Source: Proales similis
Lineage: Eukaryota; Rotifera; Eurotatoria; Ploima; Proalidae
Length of the DNA stretch: 64,000 nucleotides
Assembly (NCBI GenBank): GCA_019059635.1
Contig: JAGVRJ010000006.1
Span: 1,674,001 to 1,738,000 of the forward strand
Reading direction: 5' to 3'
The number at the start of each line of letters is the position of its first letter. The stretch's first letter is position 1. Made by a program: the position numbers and the translations under genes. This document shows, in pieces, positions 53,146-64,000 of this stretch. Below the pieces are notes generated by a model. That model did not search any database and was not told the origin of the DNA. It saw only the letters and a list, made by a program, of their open reading frames with translations.

Positions 53146-56100
53146 CTGTCTATATAGAATCCTTGCAAGAGCGGGTGATACGGGCCACTTGATTCAAATA
53201 TAAACAGGCTTTGAATAGGCTAGCGCGTACAAACATAGAAGCCGGAGAAATAAAATAACTGGGCCGTTCGGCTAGTATTGTGCGTTTAACAAACGTCGGC
53301 ACAAGGGTTTAGGTCTGTTCGTTTGTTGCTTTCGAATTCGACGCTCGTCTTGTTAAAGCTGCTTGCGAGTCTCATGCCTTCTCTCATTGTGGCTGTCTCT
53401 TTGCTTGCCTCTCGAGTTAATTTAGATTGCTCTGGCTAATCGAGCCGCGAATGCTTGTTGGTCAAAGAGAAGAATAGAGGCGGGAGCATATCATGTTTCG
53501 ACTGCTAACAAGCGCACTGCACATGCAACCAATGGCGCGTAGACAGACATCCGGTGAACGACGAATGATGCGGCCGGCATGTTTGCAGGCCATGTAAATT
53601 TTATTGTTTCCTCGTGCGCATTTCGCTGACCCGAACGCTTCTGGTGCGACCAAGCATGCTCTCATTAGTACGATTGCGACTGCCTCTATCGGCGATTGTA
53701 ATGCGGGCGATGATGAGAACCAATTTATCGATTTGTGTTAAATAGCCGATATTAATTGGCTTTGCTTCCAAACATCATGAATCGATTTGGCCAGCTCCCA
53801 TCGGCTCAGATGGCGGCGGGCTAATGTTTCAAGTTATCAGAAATGAAATTTACACTCGAACACTACTCGGCATTTCTGACGCGCACCAAACTTAATTTTA
53901 GGTGACAGAGCATGGACGCTAATCGAGTGCCTTGTCACTTGTTTCCGAGCAAATTATGATTTTAACCGGTCGAATTATTCTCGCTCGCTCTTTTCCTGTC
54001 CACTTTTTTTCCTATTTAATCGATAATTTTCAACGACGATTATTTTTTCGCCGGTGAGAATGGTCCGGTCGCCGCTAAAATGCCTCGACGTTCGTTGCTT
54101 TCAGTGGCTGACTTGCTTGTTTGCTTACAAATGCGGTTGATGCTTTTACTACTAATAATCTAAAAAGGCCAATTTACTTTGGAAAATAAGCAAATAAACA
54201 AAGGAAAAAGAGCTCGAAGCGAGCAAACAACGTTCAATTCTGATATTGTCTTGGACTCTTTTGCAGTTCAGACCTGCATGCTCGCAGGGCGCCTATCGAT
54301 CTGCACTTGACTCGTCTAAATCCAATTTTCAGTCCTTTTCGTCTCGTCAAACACACACACACACAGACGATCGCAGTATGCAACCATTTGAGTAGAAGGC
54401 AAAGAAGAAGGCTCGCGCGCGCGCACAAGAGTAGAAAGCACTTGGCGTTCAAGTTAAATTGAGCCACTTATTGAGCCACTTGGTCATTTAAGGCAGGCGA
54501 GCGACGGTCGCTATTTGAGGCGTTCGGTATTGACAAATATTGCAGCAAATATGTCAGGCAAATTGCAGCCATTTAGCTGACCCTTTATTCTCATTAATAG
54601 GCCGTCGGCTTGCTTTCGTGCCGACCCGAATAGCTCGTCTATAACGTCTCTCTGTCTCTCTCTCTCTGTTTCATTCATTTTAATGACTAATGCAATTAGC
54701 GTCAATAATCGTACTGGGCGCCGGATGTCGTATTCAATTGCTCATAAAGACTAAAAACGACAACGAGCATATAGAAGCAAGCATCGACAGTGGCAACAGC
54801 CGCCTGAGCTCACATGCACTTGAACGACGCCAGACAGACGCTCAACGAGCCTGTCTGGCTGTCTTTTTTCCCTTCATCTTAGACTTGATTATTTTCCTCT
54901 TGGTTCGTTCTTTCCTCTCTTCGCGCATGTATTCATATCTGTGTCGGAATAAGGCCCGATTCGAGGACAGACTACCGCGTCTAATGGATGCGAGAAATAA
55001 ATTTAAACTATTTGTTCACTTAAGTGGATACAAATTGAAACAAGAGTATGCCAAATAGAAACCAACGAGCGGTATGAGATAATGATGCGGCAAACGGTTA
55101 CAAGCCTCTCTCTCTCTCTCAGAGGTGAATATAATTACACCAAACATACAAGCGCGAAATGACTAAAAACACAAATACACATGGTCGCGGCCGGTGGACC
55201 TCTTTTCTCTCTCTCTCTTTCTAGGTTATCATTTTTCAGCCGCTTGTGTTGTTGTTTGCTCAAGTTGTTTGCGTTTGAGTCTCGCAAAATCGATGCAAAA
55301 CAGTGTGTGGGAAGAGAGCGCATAGGTCAACAAAGAAAAGAAGAGCAACAAGTGAAGAAGAGAGAGAGAGAGAGATAGACTGAGGAAGATAGGGAAATGG
55401 TGCGCGAGAAAAATGCGAGTTGAGAAAATTTTCTAATCGCAAGAAAAGTTTAAACTCGAACGTCGAGGCGGTGGCGGCGAGGATGATGCATTGAAAAAAC
55501 GGCCACACTTTTGATAGTGTTTGGACACGAGATGCGAAATGATGAAAGAGCGACCAAATAGACAAGCGATCGGTCAAAACGACGAGATAAATCTTATTTT
55601 CTCCTAGTAGCCACATGAGCAAAGTCTTTTCTTTGAAGGGCCATGTACCTAAGTGAGTGTGTATGTGTACGATTTGCATGGTTCATTCGCAATAAAGCAA
55701 GCTGCTCTACTTGTCGGATAAAGTGCTCTTGCCTGGACGAATGGACGACGTCGGTTTTTATGGGCCAGATCGCTTCCCAAATGTTGCATGAAATGACTGC
55801 TACTTGAACGCAACTCACTTAAATCTTTGTTGGCGGTGGTGGCACACTGAAATCGCTTACGTGGCTGGATTGCATTAAGTAGGGTTCGACGATGAGCGAA
55901 AAATAGAAAACACGCGCGACGCAAGCCCAAACACACACACACACAGTAACACATTTGCATGATTGTGACAGGAATGTTTGCAGAGCGGCGTCTATTAGTT
56001 GAGCAAACCTACCAAGTAGCACTGTTTCTATCTTAATTGTGAAAATACGACGAATTTCGCATCGTAATGAGGCAAAACTTTTCCAGTAAACAAAAATGAC

Positions 56101-57454
56101 TAGAAATGAACAGCCAGCACGAGAATTTAAATCGGCGCCTTTTTTATGCATCGCCTTGACGATACGATGTCTTATCAACGTCGAGTGATAGTGGAAATTT
56201 CTCTGATTTGAAAGAAATAAATAAAAATTTCGTGGACTCTGGACTCGAGCCAAAAAGAATTAGAGAGAGAAAAAAAAGGAGAACGAGACAGACAGAGCAG
56301 ATTTAGAGGCTATTCTCTGAGTGAGCGGTGAATGCGAATCAATTTTTAAAATAACACGAACGCGTTCGCTTCATTAGAGAGAGACGAGCGGTAGTAGCGG
56401 CTGCCGCTCTCGATTCATGCTCAAGAGGGTTTTGATGCGGTTGTAATTCTGTTGATGCTTACTCAGCCGAGCGGTTACCATGCCAGCAGTTCAGCAGCCG
56501 CAGCAGCAGGAACGAGTGATTCATATCGGTGAAACTGGCAGTGTGTTGGTCGAGGCGACGAACGCTCGACGGATTCGGCTCGAGCTAAAACAAATAAGCG
56601 CCTAGGTGCAGTGAAATAGCTTAATAATTGTCGTTTGACTCGGAGCGCACTCGGCGAAAGCAGCAGCATCTGATTCAAAGCCAACTTGTGCAGCCCTCTG
56701 TTTCAATAAAGAAAGCGAAAAGAAGAGGAAAATGAGTAGATTCTCTATAATAATCAAGAATAGACGACGAATAAGAGATGAAACATGTTGCACAATCTGC
56801 GGCCAACTATCAAAGAGCACGCCATCAACGCGGGTCCAAGCTCGCATCGTATTTGTTTCAAGCGTCGCTTCTCATGAATCACCATCATTAAAGTAGTAGA
56901 AGAGAAATAGCGAGCGAGCGAGAGAGAGAGAGAGAAAATAAAAAACTGAGACGCTCACACTTGCTTGATAAGGGCTAAGAGCCGAGTCGGTGCATTTGCA
57001 AGCGACGCACGCCAACGCAGTTTAAAGCCGCTCATGTAATAAAGAAAACGCAGGAGCGAGACTTGGCCTTACGACCAAACCGGTAAACGCCAACTATTCG
57101 CAGGCTTTTCAATAGCAATTAAAATTTTATGGACTTCACATTGACTGCTAGTTTCGGATAAAAAAAAAACTGAGTAAAATAAAACGGTGCAATTACGTAA
57201 CGTAAGATGGCCGTCGTGCTCTTTACTAAATGAGAGCCAAAGCGGTCGAGTCATGCCTTGAACTTGATTTTCAAAATATTAGATAGTAATCTGGTTGTTA
57301 AGAGCAAATAAAAAGGAAACGCCAATTTTTAGGACGCCGTTCATAATGCGCCCGCTTGAATCTTTTGACGGTCGTCGTTGGTTCACTTGCAGTTATTGGC
57401 GCTTGCTTATTCAACTTTTCTGAATGCGCGCTCTCTGTCCCTCCTCCTCTACTC

Positions 57455-57479
57455 CCTCTCTCTCTCTCTCTCTCTCTCT
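57455..57479. repeat. (CT)n microsatellite
   Basis: About 25 bases of CT followed by further CT-rich sequence. Confidence 0.9.
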
Positions 57480-60400
57480 TGATCTCTCTCTTTCGCTCTA
57501 TTTAGAGGACCAAATTGACACCAAGACCTTTGCGATGAAATGTTGTCAAACAAGCGTCATGGCTTTTTGAGTATGATATAAAATTTGTCTAATTGCCGCT
57601 TCTGTCTGTCTGACTGCTCGCTTGTCTATCAATGTACGCCTTTCTTTAATCTCCAGCAGTTGATATGAACTTGTTTGCCTGCCTGCTTGGCTTGCTTGCA
57701 CAGACTTGAGTTATAATGAAAGAGCATCATAAAATGATAGAGCTCAACAGTGTGAATCGGATAACTCCCAATTGACTCGTGAGCATGTTGTTCGCTCTGC
57801 TCTGGCACGCGCTTTCTATCCTCACTCATTTTCTTACTCACTTGTGTAGCTGTCAAGTGTTGCCTCGTTCTGTATCATTATGCTGCCATAAATGGTCTTG
57901 AGGCGTAATTTTCGAATATCGAAATTAGAGCCAATTTGGGAGCGGCTCTGGAGCAATCAGCTCTTGAGCGAATATTTGCAGCACACTATGCGCAGAATGC
58001 ACGCAGCAGGCGAGTTTAAGCGCGGCGTGCCTGCTCCAGACTAACATTTTCTGGACGTCATTTCAGCCTCGACAATAAGGCGAGCTACTGCAGAAGTGAC
58101 GTGAATTCCAATTCCGTACCCTTTCTCCAGCTCCTCGTTACTCACTATTAATTTGATCTCTTACTCTCTCTCTCTCTCTCTTTCATTCTCAGTTTGCAAT
58201 TCTTTCCCTCTTTCTCTTGTAATTAGGACGACCCAACGACGAGTAGATGAATTTCGGCGGACGGTATTAACTGAATTGAACGTTTTCCTTCCACCGGATT
58301 TGCGCACATTTCTCATCCAGGGCCAAACAGAGTGCAGCTGTTGCCGCAAAAACAGTTGCATTGTGCTTGTACAAAAAGCCAGCGAGGGAAATAAAAAGTA
58401 AAATAAAAGAAGAAAAAGAAGATTGTAAACAGACACGAGCTCTCATAGTAGATAGGGCCCATATTTGCTCGTGTGTATGTATGTGCTTCATAGGTTAAAT
58501 ATTTCAGTGAACTGGTTACGTCAAGGCGGGCCACGCTGCAAACATTAAGCCCGTTCGCGAGTGTAATAGGCACAATCGCCCATTAGAAGAGGCAGAGTAA
58601 GAAAGCTATCCGCTTCTCGATCTGCCGCGCATTCACTTATGTAATCGGAGAAAATTTATTAAAACAATTCGTGTTTTGGCCAAGGTGGGCCCGATTGCTA
58701 ACCTCTCCCGTACATTATCGTTTGCACTAGATGCTCGGCAGGGGGCAAGGAGAAGGAGGAGGAGGGCAGGCTGCATCCGTCGAGTAGTAAAAAATATGGT
58801 CGTAATTTCCCTTCAAGTAATCTCAGCGCGATAAAGATGAATATGCTAATCCTTCTGGCGCTTAACACCCGCGCCTACAATACAAGCGTGTTCAACAAGA
58901 TGAAGGATGCGATACGATTGCCAGCGACGCCGCCCCGACCGCTCGCCTCAAAGTGGCTGACGGTGGCGGCGTTCCTTTGCTCTTCGTCTAATCTCTAGCT
59001 TGTCTGAGCTGCATTCTTTAGCTTCTACTTGCCTACTCTGTTGGCTTGTGGGTTTTTTTTTTTGCTTCAATTTTATCGGCGACCAGTAATTGAGATCGCG
59101 TTTAATTATAGGAAGAAATTATAATTATTTTTCTTTGCCCAAAATATGATTTGGTTTTAAAAATTGAATAAAAGTTTGATTATGATGATGATCATGATAA
59201 TAAGATTGCCTAATCCGTTTAAGATGATGCATTGCCACTAAGCACGGCCGCATTCATACACGCATTCGATCTTGTTTCATTATCATCATCGTCTTCATCC
59301 CCGTCATGCGTCGCCAGCGTCATTCGTCACCATAGCTTATCTAAGCGATTGCTGGCTCAACTCTTTTACTCACATAAAACGAAATCTCGATGAAGAGAAT
59401 AGCAGATCTTTGTGCACTAGAGCAAAGCAAGAGGCCATTTCTTCTCTACTTTTTCTTGTTGTTCAAAAGCAAGAGCTAAATTAAGCGGATTAAATTACGC
59501 AATTTACATTAGAATAAACTAAATCGGCAGAGTTTTTTTTTGTAATTGTTAAGTGCCTGGTCATGCTAATTAGAAACAGAATTCTGAAACAAAAAATTGC
59601 AGGCAGGCGGCTGAAGGGCGGCATCTAATTAGAGGGCGCTGATTCGAAACCAAGGCAAAAAGCTTCAAGTCCATAATAGAATGTAAAGGCTTCAAGTCGA
59701 ATTGGGCCATAATAGAATTAAACCAAAAAAAAAACAAAAAATCGAGCTTGGCATACTCTTGACTGAGTCAATGAGTAGCAAATAAATGGGTCTAAAGCTC
59801 AGGCACCGGAGACCAAGCCGGTTGGAGCAAATTGAGTTATTGAATTAATTCAACAATAAGCAACAGGGCTGTAGGTTTTTTGTATGTTGCATGATTTATG
59901 ACTAGCGAACAAGTCAGTAACTTAAGACGTGGCAGATTCAATTAGGGCAATAATATGCGGCTATGTGCAAGAGCATGGAATTTGATACAAAAAGTAATGG
60001 AACGAGTGTGCGATTAGTCAATTGAGAAATGAATCATGACCGTCCTATCTTGCATCTCGGCGTCTCAAGTGCATAAAAATAATTCGAAATGAAAGCGCGC
60101 TCTAGAAAGCGATTAAATTGGATCACTTTCAGTCGATTACATAACATTGCCTCGCCCGAGGGACAAGCTCTCTGAGCGCTACGGCACAAATGGAGAAAAG
60201 CCTGTATGAGCTACAGACGCATCTCACTTGTGCACGCATCGAATCAGAAACTCTCTTCTGTCCTCCACAACCTCTTTTGAGTTATTGTTACATGCTCGAT
60301 CTCAAGAGATCAATCGCTTACTGACAGCAAATAAATCCGAAGCTTGTGGCTAGGCTCAAGTAAGCTGCTGCTTCGTTCGAGTTGCTTGATGCTCGAGTGC

Positions 60401-60892
60401 GCACCGTCACGAAATAGTTCGATACTTCAGTCGCCAGTGGAAATGACACTCTTGTTTGTTATTATTTTTGCAGCGGTTGCGATTGGCAACCGGCCAAATC
60501 AGTCCGATGGGCTTGGTCATTGTTGCGAGAAAAGTCAATAAAAAAAAACTAATGAAAGGCTTGACGTGCGTGCACGTGATATTCAATGGCCTGTCGAGCC
60601 AAATTGACTCTATTGCCGAATATGATATAAAACAATAACGAGAATATTCAACAAAAACGAGTCTCAATGCGAGCATAGAGCTCGGATGCCCCGAGAGGTA
60701 GTAGGGCCGAATATCGGCACGAAAGTAGTTTTACAACAAGTCTGTACGGGACCGCTTTCGACGATGATGATGCTTTTTGTAAGGTTTGGGTCAAAGAAAT
60801 GGGTGCATGCATGCAAGCCGGCCTACTCGAGATTGCCTCTTCTCCTCCGTTCTTTCTTTTCTCTGCCTTCTTGGTCTCCAGTCCGAATGGCC

Positions 60893-60897
<5 letters not shown>

Positions 60898-60924
<27 letters not shown>
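60898..60924. repeat. (AC)n microsatellite
   Basis: About 27 bases of AC repeat near the right end of the gene-poor region. Confidence 0.9.
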
Positions 60925-61823
60925 ATCGTGGCCAAAGTATATTTTGATTGTGTTTAATTACAATGCAGTATGCGAGTTTAATACCAAAACTCGATAGGAT
61001 AAGTTGAAATAATTTGATCAGGGCGGCCAGGCTCGCGCCACTGTCCCGGCTGAGAGGCCTCTTTACAACATGGGCTTCACTTTAATTATTTGTTTTCTTG
61101 CCTACACTTGCTCTTTTTTCTTCTGTTGTTGGATAGAATCAGACCTCTGACTCAGAGTTGTGCACTTAGAGATGCCCCTTTACCCACCGCTCTCTTAGTT
61201 CGTCTACTTGCATGCTGCTCTCATTTTCAAGTCTCTCTCTCTCTCGGTCTACTCGTGAGTTCGGCTCTTCTAAGATCAGCCAAATGGAACTGCGCGAATT
61301 AATGAATGCTTCAATTAAGCATTTCTGGTCCAAATGCGTACACAATCGCTGACTAGTAAATAATCAAATTAGGTCCGCAGTGCAATCCCACAATATGTAA
61401 TAGAACAATCAATACCGAAGCGGGGCCCTAGCTTGCCCGAGCCCACTGCTCCTTTACGATCTTACGAATCACCGCGGACTTAATTACAATCAAGAACCAT
61501 TGAAAGTAGATTGAATTTGGCCAGTGAAATAGCTGAGCCTATGTACATGAAGAGAGCTTGCAAGGCAAACTAAACCATAGAGTTCCATTCTCAGACACCT
61601 CAGTTGTTTAATAAGAAAAATAAACAATTCTCTTGCCCTAGCCGGACTGATTCGGGCGTCCAGATTGCTTCAAAACACAGATTGGACTCTGAACGGCAAG
61701 AATTTATTCTAGTATCACGATAAATAAGCAGCATGAGCAGGTTTCGGTTTGAAATTTTGGTCCGTAAATGTAAATCTAAGCGTCTATTCAAACTCAACTA
61801 GGCGGAGATCGGTGGTGGCTTTT

Positions 61824-62876
61824 CTATTGCTTAGCTTTTCCTTGGTTGGCCACCGCATTGATGGCCGCGTTGACCGTATCCTCGTCGGCCAAGTAAAAGT
61901 GCTTGATCGGTCTCAGGTTGGCGTCAAGCTCGTAGACCAGTGGGATGCCTAGAATTTGCTTATCTAGGTTCAGTTTATTTGATGCTGAGCGGCAGGCACT
62001 TACCAGTCGGGATGTTAAGTCCAACGATGTCGTTGTCAGACACGTTGTCCAAGTACTTGACCAAAGCTCGCAGAGAATTTCCATGAGCAGCAATCAGCAC
62101 GTTTTTGCCAAGCTTTTAAAGAGTTGAGGGAAAAAGATAATCGTATAAATAAAGAAAACCTCATAAACCTTGATCTGGGGCACAATCTGGTCATGCCAGA
62201 ATGGCATGAAGCGCTCAACAGTGTCCTTCAAGCATTCGGTTCTTGGGATCACAGATTTGTCCAGATTCTTGAGAAGAAATAGAACGAAATGAAATTGCAA
62301 AGGCTCGAACAATAATAGATACAGCGTAGCGATGATCTTTTTCAGGCAAGTCAGGATCGTCCAAACTCATCTCTGGTGGTCGGATGTCGTAAGATCGGCG
62401 CCAGATCTAGCAGCAGTTCGGGGAAACTTGAATTATTGAGACGCGACAAGTTTTGCTAATCTACCTTGACTTGCTCGTCGCCGTGCTTTGCAGCAGTTTC
62501 GGCTTTATTCAATCCCTGGAGGCCGCCGTACATTCTCTCGTTGAGTCTCCAGGATCGGGTAACCGGAATCCAGTGCAGATCGAGCTCCTCCTGAACAAGG
62601 AACAGGGTCTTGATGGCTCTTTTGAGGACGCTTGTGAAAGCAATGTCAAACGTGTAGCCAGCCTCTTTGAGCCACTGCAAAATAAAAGTCGATTAAATGA
62701 CGTCTAGTTTCCAGAGAAAAGCGTAGTGAATGCCAACTGACCTTTCCAGCTTGACGCGCCTCTTCCACGCCCTTGGCTGAGAGATCAGCGTCGTGCCAGC
62801 CGCAGAACCTGTTCTCCAGATTCCACTCGCTCTCGCCGTGTCTGACGAGTACAATTCGATAGGCTGCGTTGCTCAT
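61824..62876 (-). CDS. Cofactor-dependent phosphoglycerate mutase
   Basis: Interconverts 3- and 2-phosphoglycerate in glycolysis (cytosol), 2,3-bisphosphoglycerate-dependent type. Exon 1 (62742-62876) has the phosphohistidine motif [20 protein letters not shown]. Later exons give [36 protein letters not shown], then [46 protein letters not shown], the second catalytic His in [16 protein letters not shown] and [18 protein letters not shown], ending NQGKAKQ. All active-site residues expected in the dPGM family are present. Introns are 35 to 70 bases. The start is the ATG at 62874-62876, giving [14 protein letters not shown]. Confidence 0.95.
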
Positions 62877-64000
62877 GTTTCTAATTGCTTTTAGGACGAC
62901 AGAAAATGAAAACAAAAGGCAATTTTCAAATCTAGCTTTCAATAAGCCAAGGACGATCTCAATATCGAGGCCTACCAGAATGGAAAAGGACGCTTCGCTT
63001 ATTCGCAAATTGCAGAAATAAAGCCATTCTATTTGCATTCGCAATCATCACATAATTTATTAAAATCTAAAGCGCGTAGGTCGAATCAGAGAAAATTTTC
63101 CTTCATTTCAAAGCGCAGCCGTTCTTCTTCATCAGCTCTCAACGCGTCTTGCAACAAAACGACAAGAGACCCTCTGACAGCGTTCGCCTATTTTACATGA
63201 TTGGACTCAATTACTTTGGCAACGTGCTCCAAACGCGCTCCAGCATTACAACGCTCTCTTTTACCCTCCACCGCTATCTCTTCAACAATCTTTAGAACGA
63301 AGTGCGTCAGAGACTAAAAAACAGCGGTGCTTATATGAAACCCGACACCAAAGCTATCGGCGATGACGATGAGCTGAATAAACGACTTACTCGCACGATT
63401 ATCAGCAACGTCCTTCTTTCTTCGCCTGCCTGATCTATTAACAACTTGCTTCAAGCTCTACACTCTGTTGGTTGAGCTGTTCGACTACTTCGCCTTCTCC
63501 GACAGCAGCTTTGATTCTCTGTGTCCCAATTTCAATGCTATCTCTGAGACAATCTTCCTGGTCAGCTGCTCAGTTCCTTTTTTTCGTTTTCTATTGTTTT
63601 GAGACCAACTTCAAAAATTCACTCTTCGAATTGCTTTAATTCAAGTAGGATCAATCTTGACAGAAACGCCTGCTTATTCTGATTACTCTATTGTCCGTGA
63701 TTGACGGTCACCGGCTAACAAACAGCTTCATGCGACAATCAAACGCTTGGCTAATGATTCGTATAAAACATTTGCCTCTAGTCGTTAGTGGTGGACAATT
63801 GTTCTTTATTTAGCGCCAATTCACTTGTAGAATAAAGCCGAATGTGAAATCAGACAAGTTAATTTCAATTGAGCGATCATGGTCCGGTCTTCTTGAGGTC
63901 ATTATCGGTCTTTAGGCGGTTTGATCTCTGCCCGATTGCTCAATGAAGCAGTTGGGCGTTTCGCACATTATGCAACAGGCGACCAGAAAGCAATGAAAGA
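62877..64000. other. Upstream of PGM; coding-like tracts not assembled
   Basis: Two stretches look coding but I could not settle their strand. On plus, 63115-63290 reads ISSQRVLQQNDKRPSDSV and 63440-63560 reads KLYTLLVELFDYFAFSD. On minus, tracts near 63060-63290 also read through, one ending LRFEMKENFL before a stop, the other containing KIVEEIAVEG. A TATA-like TATAAAA occurs near 63763. I cannot assign a product. Confidence 0.3.

Larger units (their letters stand above)
48616..61823. other. Gene-poor region of about 13 kb
   Basis: No exon, RNA gene or known element that I can support on either strand. It is mostly AT/GA-rich unique sequence with microsatellites (CA near 49322-49371, CT near 53113-53141, CT near 57455-57479, AC near 60898-60924) and GA-rich tracts near 51536-51590. 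Against a spacing of 2-3 kb per gene elsewhere, it is exceptional and may carry long-range control sequence or long introns of a gene outside the window. Confidence 0.5.

Noticed and set aside
54690-55058. 122-codon plus frame in the gene-poor region
   Set aside because: No motif, no splice partners and composition like surrounding non-coding DNA.
60704-60725. GAGGTAGTAGG, a let-7-like seed
   Set aside because: The match stops after 11 bases, the rest of let-7 is absent, and no hairpin partner is visible nearby.
1-64000. Bacterial-type features (operons with ribosome binding sites, CRISPR, insertion sequences)
   Set aside because: Spliced genes, AATAAA signals and metazoan families show nuclear animal DNA; no such elements were seen, nor any recognisable transposon or viral insertion.

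Overview
The window is nuclear DNA of an invertebrate animal with a compact genome. Nearly every gene can be assembled only by removing introns of about 40 to 160 bases with GT-AG (once GC-AG) borders. The proteins are metazoan: CD36/SCARB, TIR-type Toll-like receptors, HECTD2, WDR12, YKT6, MED7, acyloxyacyl hydrolase and a eukaryotic tRNA-Sec. Genes lie on both strands with short gaps and converging 3' ends. The species cannot be named from sequence alone. Small introns, antistasin repeats, SOUL, AOAH and short TLRs fit a miniaturised lophotrochozoan or another compact-genome bilaterian, but this is inference.

Layout. 0-9.4 kb: a partial CD36/SCARB receptor (minus), a SOUL haem-binding protein (plus), a 1,104-residue secreted lipocalin-mucin-antistasin-thyroglobulin protein (minus) and a stefin-like protein (minus). 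9.7 kb: tRNA-Sec. 10.2-17.4 kb: two tandem Toll-like receptors (minus) with an unidentified partial gene between them. 19.5-22.9 kb: two related multi-exon genes (plus) for secreted modular proteins of a family I do not recognise. 22.9-30.5 kb: HECTD2 (minus), WDR12 (plus), YKT6 (minus) and a small unknown gene (minus). 31-38.3 kb: a head-to-tail run on plus of beta-ureidopropionase, an SPFH membrane protein, acyloxyacyl hydrolase and MED7. 39.2-48.6 kb: one uninterrupted 3,132-codon gene (minus) for a highly charged repeat protein with cysteine/polybasic patches. 48.6-61.8 kb: about 13 kb with no gene I can support, rich in microsatellites. 61.8-62.9 kb: phosphoglycerate mutase (minus). 63.1-63.6 kb: coding-like tracts that I could not assemble.

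Functionally the left 37 kb mixes microbe-sensing or lipid-handling genes (SCARB, two TLRs, AOAH, lipocalin) with housekeeping genes for ribosome biogenesis, transcription, vesicle fusion, pyrimidine breakdown and glycolysis. The best candidates for something undescribed are the two modular secreted proteins at 19.5-22.9 kb, which have recurring Gly-Lys-Arg boundaries, and the intronless giant repeat protein.
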